Shown one piece after another: positions 36,270-38,331 of a stretch of 38,331 nt of DNA. How positions within the stretch are numbered: the stretch's first letter is position 1; every line of letters starts with the position of its first letter. The stretch is from an uncultured Alphaproteobacteria bacterium (lineage in GTDB: Bacteria > Pseudomonadota > Alphaproteobacteria > Rhodobacterales > Rhodobacteraceae). The DNA is taken from contig CAJWEI010000032.1 of the NCBI GenBank assembly GCA_913031285.1, positions 1 to 38,331 on the forward strand. Reading direction: 5' to 3'. Both the position numbers and the translations under genes were made by a program. The notes beneath the pieces were generated by a model, which was not told the DNA's origin, did not search any database, and saw only the letters and a list, made by a program, of their open reading frames with translations.

Positions 36270-36836
36270 CTACTGCGGTTCAATCCATCCAATATTTCCA
36301 TCATCACGGCGATAAACCACATTAATAATCTGCTTTCCTTCATTGCGAAACACAAGAAAATTAGAGCCCGCCAATTCCATTTGCATTACCGCCTCCCCTA
36401 CAGAAATAAAAGGGATTTTGGATTCTATTTCGGCAATAATAATTGGCTGCAAAGTGTCAGAATCTTTATCTTCTTTCTGGTCACCAGATGAAAGGACGTA
36501 TGAGGATGCATCTGAAAGTTCAACAGGTTGCACCCTATGTCTATGATGATCTTTTAACCTCCGTTTATAACGCCTCAACTGTTTTTCTAATTTGGCGCTG
36601 CAAGTGTCAAAGGCAGCATAAATTTCGGTCTGGCGTGCTTTGGCTGACGCGTTTAAGCCAGTCGATAAATGGATGGTAATTTCACAGACATATTCATGTG
36701 CACTGCGTGAAAAAATGACATTTGCATCTGTCGGACGCAGTGCATATTTGCCCGATACAGCATTTAAATCGCTTTTCACATGTTCTTGCAGTGCTTCACC
36801 AATATTGATTTGCTGTCCTGAAATTTGATACCGCAT
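36270..36836 (-). CDS. hpf: Ribosome hibernation-promoting factor, long form
   Basis: A 188-residue long-type HPF. The N-terminal S30AE domain (about 1-105) begins 'MRYQISGQQINIGEALQEHV' and includes 'HEYVCEITIHLSTGLNASAK'. After a charged linker, the C-terminal dimerisation domain reads 'IPFISVGEAVMQMELAGSNF' and 'NVVYRRDDGNIGWIEP'. It dimerises 70S ribosomes into inactive 100S particles in stationary phase. AAGGAA precedes the ATG. A promoter overlapped by a large palindrome lies just upstream, suggesting dedicated control apart from lptAB. Confidence 0.93.
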   Translation of the reverse strand: MRYQISGQQINIGEALQEHVKSDLNAVSGKYALRPTDANVIFSRSAHEYVCEITIHLSTGLNASAKARQTEIYAAFDTCSAKLEKQLRRYKRRLKDHHRHRVQPVELSDASSYVLSSGDQKEDKDSDTLQPIIIAEIESKIPFISVGEAVMQMELAGSNFLVFRNEGKQIINVVYRRDDGNIGWIEPQ

Positions 36837-36874
36837 AATGTTTCCTTTTTGCTGCAGACCGCCTCAGATACTCA

Positions 36875-36915
36875 AATTAGTTAGAAAGTATCTTTCCAAC
36901 TAATTTCGACGTCAA
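36875..36915 (-). promoter_or_regulatory. Candidate hpf promoter overlapped by a 31-bp palindrome
   Basis: On the minus strand TTGACG (36915-36910) and GATACT (36892-36887) are 17 bases apart, about 50 bases before the hpf ATG. A palindrome at 36875-36905 (arms AATTAGTT+GAAAG and CTTTC+AACTAATT, one mismatched pair, 3-base centre) covers the spacer, -10 and expected start point. It has no T-run, and its 5' arm would not be fully transcribed, so it looks like a protein-binding site rather than a terminator of lptB transcripts, though the latter is possible. Confidence 0.5.
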
Positions 36916-37055
36916 TGATACTTGGTCCAATTTCACTGAACTTAATTCAAGCAAAGTGTGTCTTTAACTTACTTCTCGACCGCCTATAACTTATTGAAGC
37001 GGATAGGTGCCAATACTGTCAATGGGCGCAAATCGTAAAATTTCAAAACACTGCT

Positions 37056-37817
37056 TCAAGGCTGGATAGAAAAGCTGTCGCCTAAATAGACTTTTCTGAC
37101 ATTTTCGTCCTCAATCACTTCCTCTGCAGTTCCAGACATCAAAACCGTTCCATCATGAAGAATATAGGCTCGATCAACTAAATCCAGTGTTTCTCGGACG
37201 TTATGGTCAGTAATTAAAACTCCAATAGAACGCTTTTTCAATTCCGAAACCAACTGCCGAATATCACCCACGGCAATTGGGTCTACTCCTGCAAAGGGTT
37301 CGTCCAGAAGTAAAAATCGTGGATTTGCAGCAAGACTTCGGGCAATTTCTACTCGCCGTCTCTCGCCCCCAGATAAGGCCAAAGCAGGCGTTTGGCGCAA
37401 ATGTTCGATCGTAAACTCAGCCAGAAGTTTTTCGAGTCTTTCACGTCTCTTATGCAAATCAGGTTCTGAGATATCCAAAATGGCTGCAATATTCGCCTCG
37501 ACTGTCAAACCTCGAAAGATTGACATTTCTTGCGGCAAATACCCAATGCCTAACCGAGCTCTACGGTACATGGGAAGCCTTGTAACATCTTGGTTATCAA
37601 GTAATACTTGACCACCATCGGTATTTATCAGCCCAGCAATCGCATAAAATGTTGTTGTTTTTCCAGATCCGTTTGGTCCTAAAAGCGCAACAACCTCACC
37701 CTGCTGAAGCGATATTGAAACATCTCGAATTACTACCCGCTTGCGATAACTTTTTCGTAAGCCTTTTGCCACTAGACCACTCAAGCTGGTAGTCGCTAAA
37801 GGTTGGGGAAACTCCAT
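37056..37817 (-). CDS. lptB: LPS export ABC transporter ATP-binding protein LptB
   Basis: A 253-residue ABC ATPase. Walker A 'LLGPNGSGKTTTF' is near residues 45-57, the Q-loop is in 'IGYLPQEMSIFRGL', the signature in 'ALSGGERRRVEIARSLA', Walker B in 'FLLLDEPFAGVDPIAV', and the switch His in 'VLITDHNVRETL'. LptB powers LptFG in moving lipopolysaccharide out of the inner membrane. About 15 N-terminal residues extend beyond the usual start. It follows lptA after seven bases. The 219 bases after it hold the hpf promoter region and no gene. Confidence 0.95.
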   Translation of the reverse strand: MEFPQPLATTSLSGLVAKGLRKSYRKRVVIRDVSISLQQGEVVALLGPNGSGKTTTFYAIAGLINTDGGQVLLDNQDVTRLPMYRRARLGIGYLPQEMSIFRGLTVEANIAAILDISEPDLHKRRERLEKLLAEFTIEHLRQTPALALSGGERRRVEIARSLAANPRFLLLDEPFAGVDPIAVGDIRQLVSELKKRSIGVLITDHNVRETLDLVDRAYILHDGTVLMSGTAEEVIEDENVRKVYLGDSFSIQP

Positions 37818-37824
37818 AGCAGTA

Positions 37825-38313
37825 CTACTCTGACGGTGCGGTTAAAATAGATTTAACACGACCCGACATAGATGCCGCTCCACTTTCAATATCCAATTCT
37901 GCGCGGTCCGCACTAACTGTACTGCCATCCTGACTCACCAAAACGTTTCCTGTCATCACGATTGTCCCACGCTCTAAGTTATAGTCAGCCTCATTAGCAG
38001 TTGCACGATCCGCACCACTTATCAAAATCACATTATCGCGAGCAAAGAGCACTTCAATCTTTGACTGGCTCTTAGCATATGTAATCCTAACAAAGTCCGC
38101 ATAAAGGAATAAGTCGCCTTGTACGATTTCAACATTGCCAATCAATTTTGCCTGCAAAAGTTCATTATCAACAGTCATTTGATCCGAGCTAGTTATAATC
38201 GGTTCTTTTGTATCCTCGGACAAATTACCAAATCCAGGATTATTTACATCCGCCAAGACAGGTACTATGGCAAAGATTGCAAGAACACTCAGAATAATTG
38301 AAAATTTTCGCAT
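37825..38313 (-). CDS. lptA: LPS transport periplasmic protein LptA
   Basis: A 162-residue periplasmic protein with a signal peptide ('MRKFSIILSVLAIFAIVPVL', cleaved about residue 21) and an OstA/LptA beta-jellyroll domain: 'ITSSDQMTVDNELLQAKLIG', 'GNVEIVQGDLFLYADFVRIT' and 'GNVLVSQDGSTVSADRAELD'. It forms the LPS bridge between inner and outer membrane. AGAGG lies five bases before the ATG. In this operon order lptC normally lies upstream; its end may be in the last 18 bases of the window but cannot be recognised. Confidence 0.9.
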   Translation of the reverse strand: MRKFSIILSVLAIFAIVPVLADVNNPGFGNLSEDTKEPIITSSDQMTVDNELLQAKLIGNVEIVQGDLFLYADFVRITYAKSQSKIEVLFARDNVILISGADRATANEADYNLERGTIVMTGNVLVSQDGSTVSADRAELDIESGAASMSGRVKSILTAPSE

Positions 38314-38331
38314 GCTAGCCTCTAGTCTTTT

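Noticed and set aside
36270-37055. An rpoN gene between lptB and hpf, as in many alphaproteobacteria
   Set aside because: Only 219 non-coding bases separate lptB from hpf; rpoN is not here.
1-38331. tRNA genes, CRISPR arrays, insertion sequences or prophage genes
   Set aside because: No cloverleaf with a T-loop GTTCRA context, no regularly spaced repeats, and no transposase or phage protein was recognised on reading both strands.

Overview
The window looks like chromosomal DNA of an alphaproteobacterium of the Rhodobacterales (Roseobacter group), and a relatively AT-rich one (GC roughly low to mid 40s by eye, not computed). This rests on several family-level signs: an alphaproteobacterial-type HisRS followed by hisZ and a short-form hisG, DUF1489 and TIGR02186 (Alph_Pro_TM) proteins, the order infA-maf-rng, and lptA-lptB-hpf-ptsN. 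I cannot name a genus. No CRISPR array, rRNA, recognisable tRNA, prophage or intact insertion sequence was seen.

Layout. 1-697: end of tsaB and rimI. 845-5470: a complete BMP-family (nucleoside/purine-type) ABC importer (binding protein, double ATPase, two permeases), then a TauE/SafE permease coupled to a TIGR02186 membrane protein (5554-7235). 7241-8600: an HSD10-like dehydrogenase and a divergent hotdog thioesterase. 8881-11136: a B12-dependent ribonucleotide reductase (nrdJ). 11260-14934: DUF1489, then hisS-hisZ-hisG on the minus strand with overlapping ends. 15056-20974: a CsgA-like SDR and a minus-strand cluster of a cupin/XRE regulator, three glutamate-synthase-like subunits (mgsABC/glxBCD type) and a GmaS/GlnT-type ligase, i.e. 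the first half of the N-methylglutamate route of methylamine use, or the related glnT-glx system. 21258-24411: an SLC13/RCK transporter and a convergent GPH-type sugar symporter. 24461-26270: infA-maf-rng.

26271-28585 is a gene-poor stretch. Inside it I could reconstruct a heavily decayed aromatic-L-amino-acid decarboxylase gene (27580-28521): stop codons, frameshifts, two inferred internal deletions and loss of the PLP-binding lysine. It was found by reading across frames. Then come a secreted SGNH arylesterase (28586-29254), dnaK-dnaJ with an intergenic hairpin (29585-32702), another gene-poor stretch with a possible unidentified remnant, cysQ and galU (33467-35322), and minus-strand lptA-lptB-hpf-ptsN at the right edge.

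Most of the window is ordinary housekeeping DNA. The parts most worth a second look are the regulator plus mgs/gmaS cluster with its paired direct repeats over the putative promoter, the decarboxylase pseudogene, the large palindrome lying over a putative hpf promoter, and the possible remnant upstream of dnaK. I do not see a clearly new biological system.
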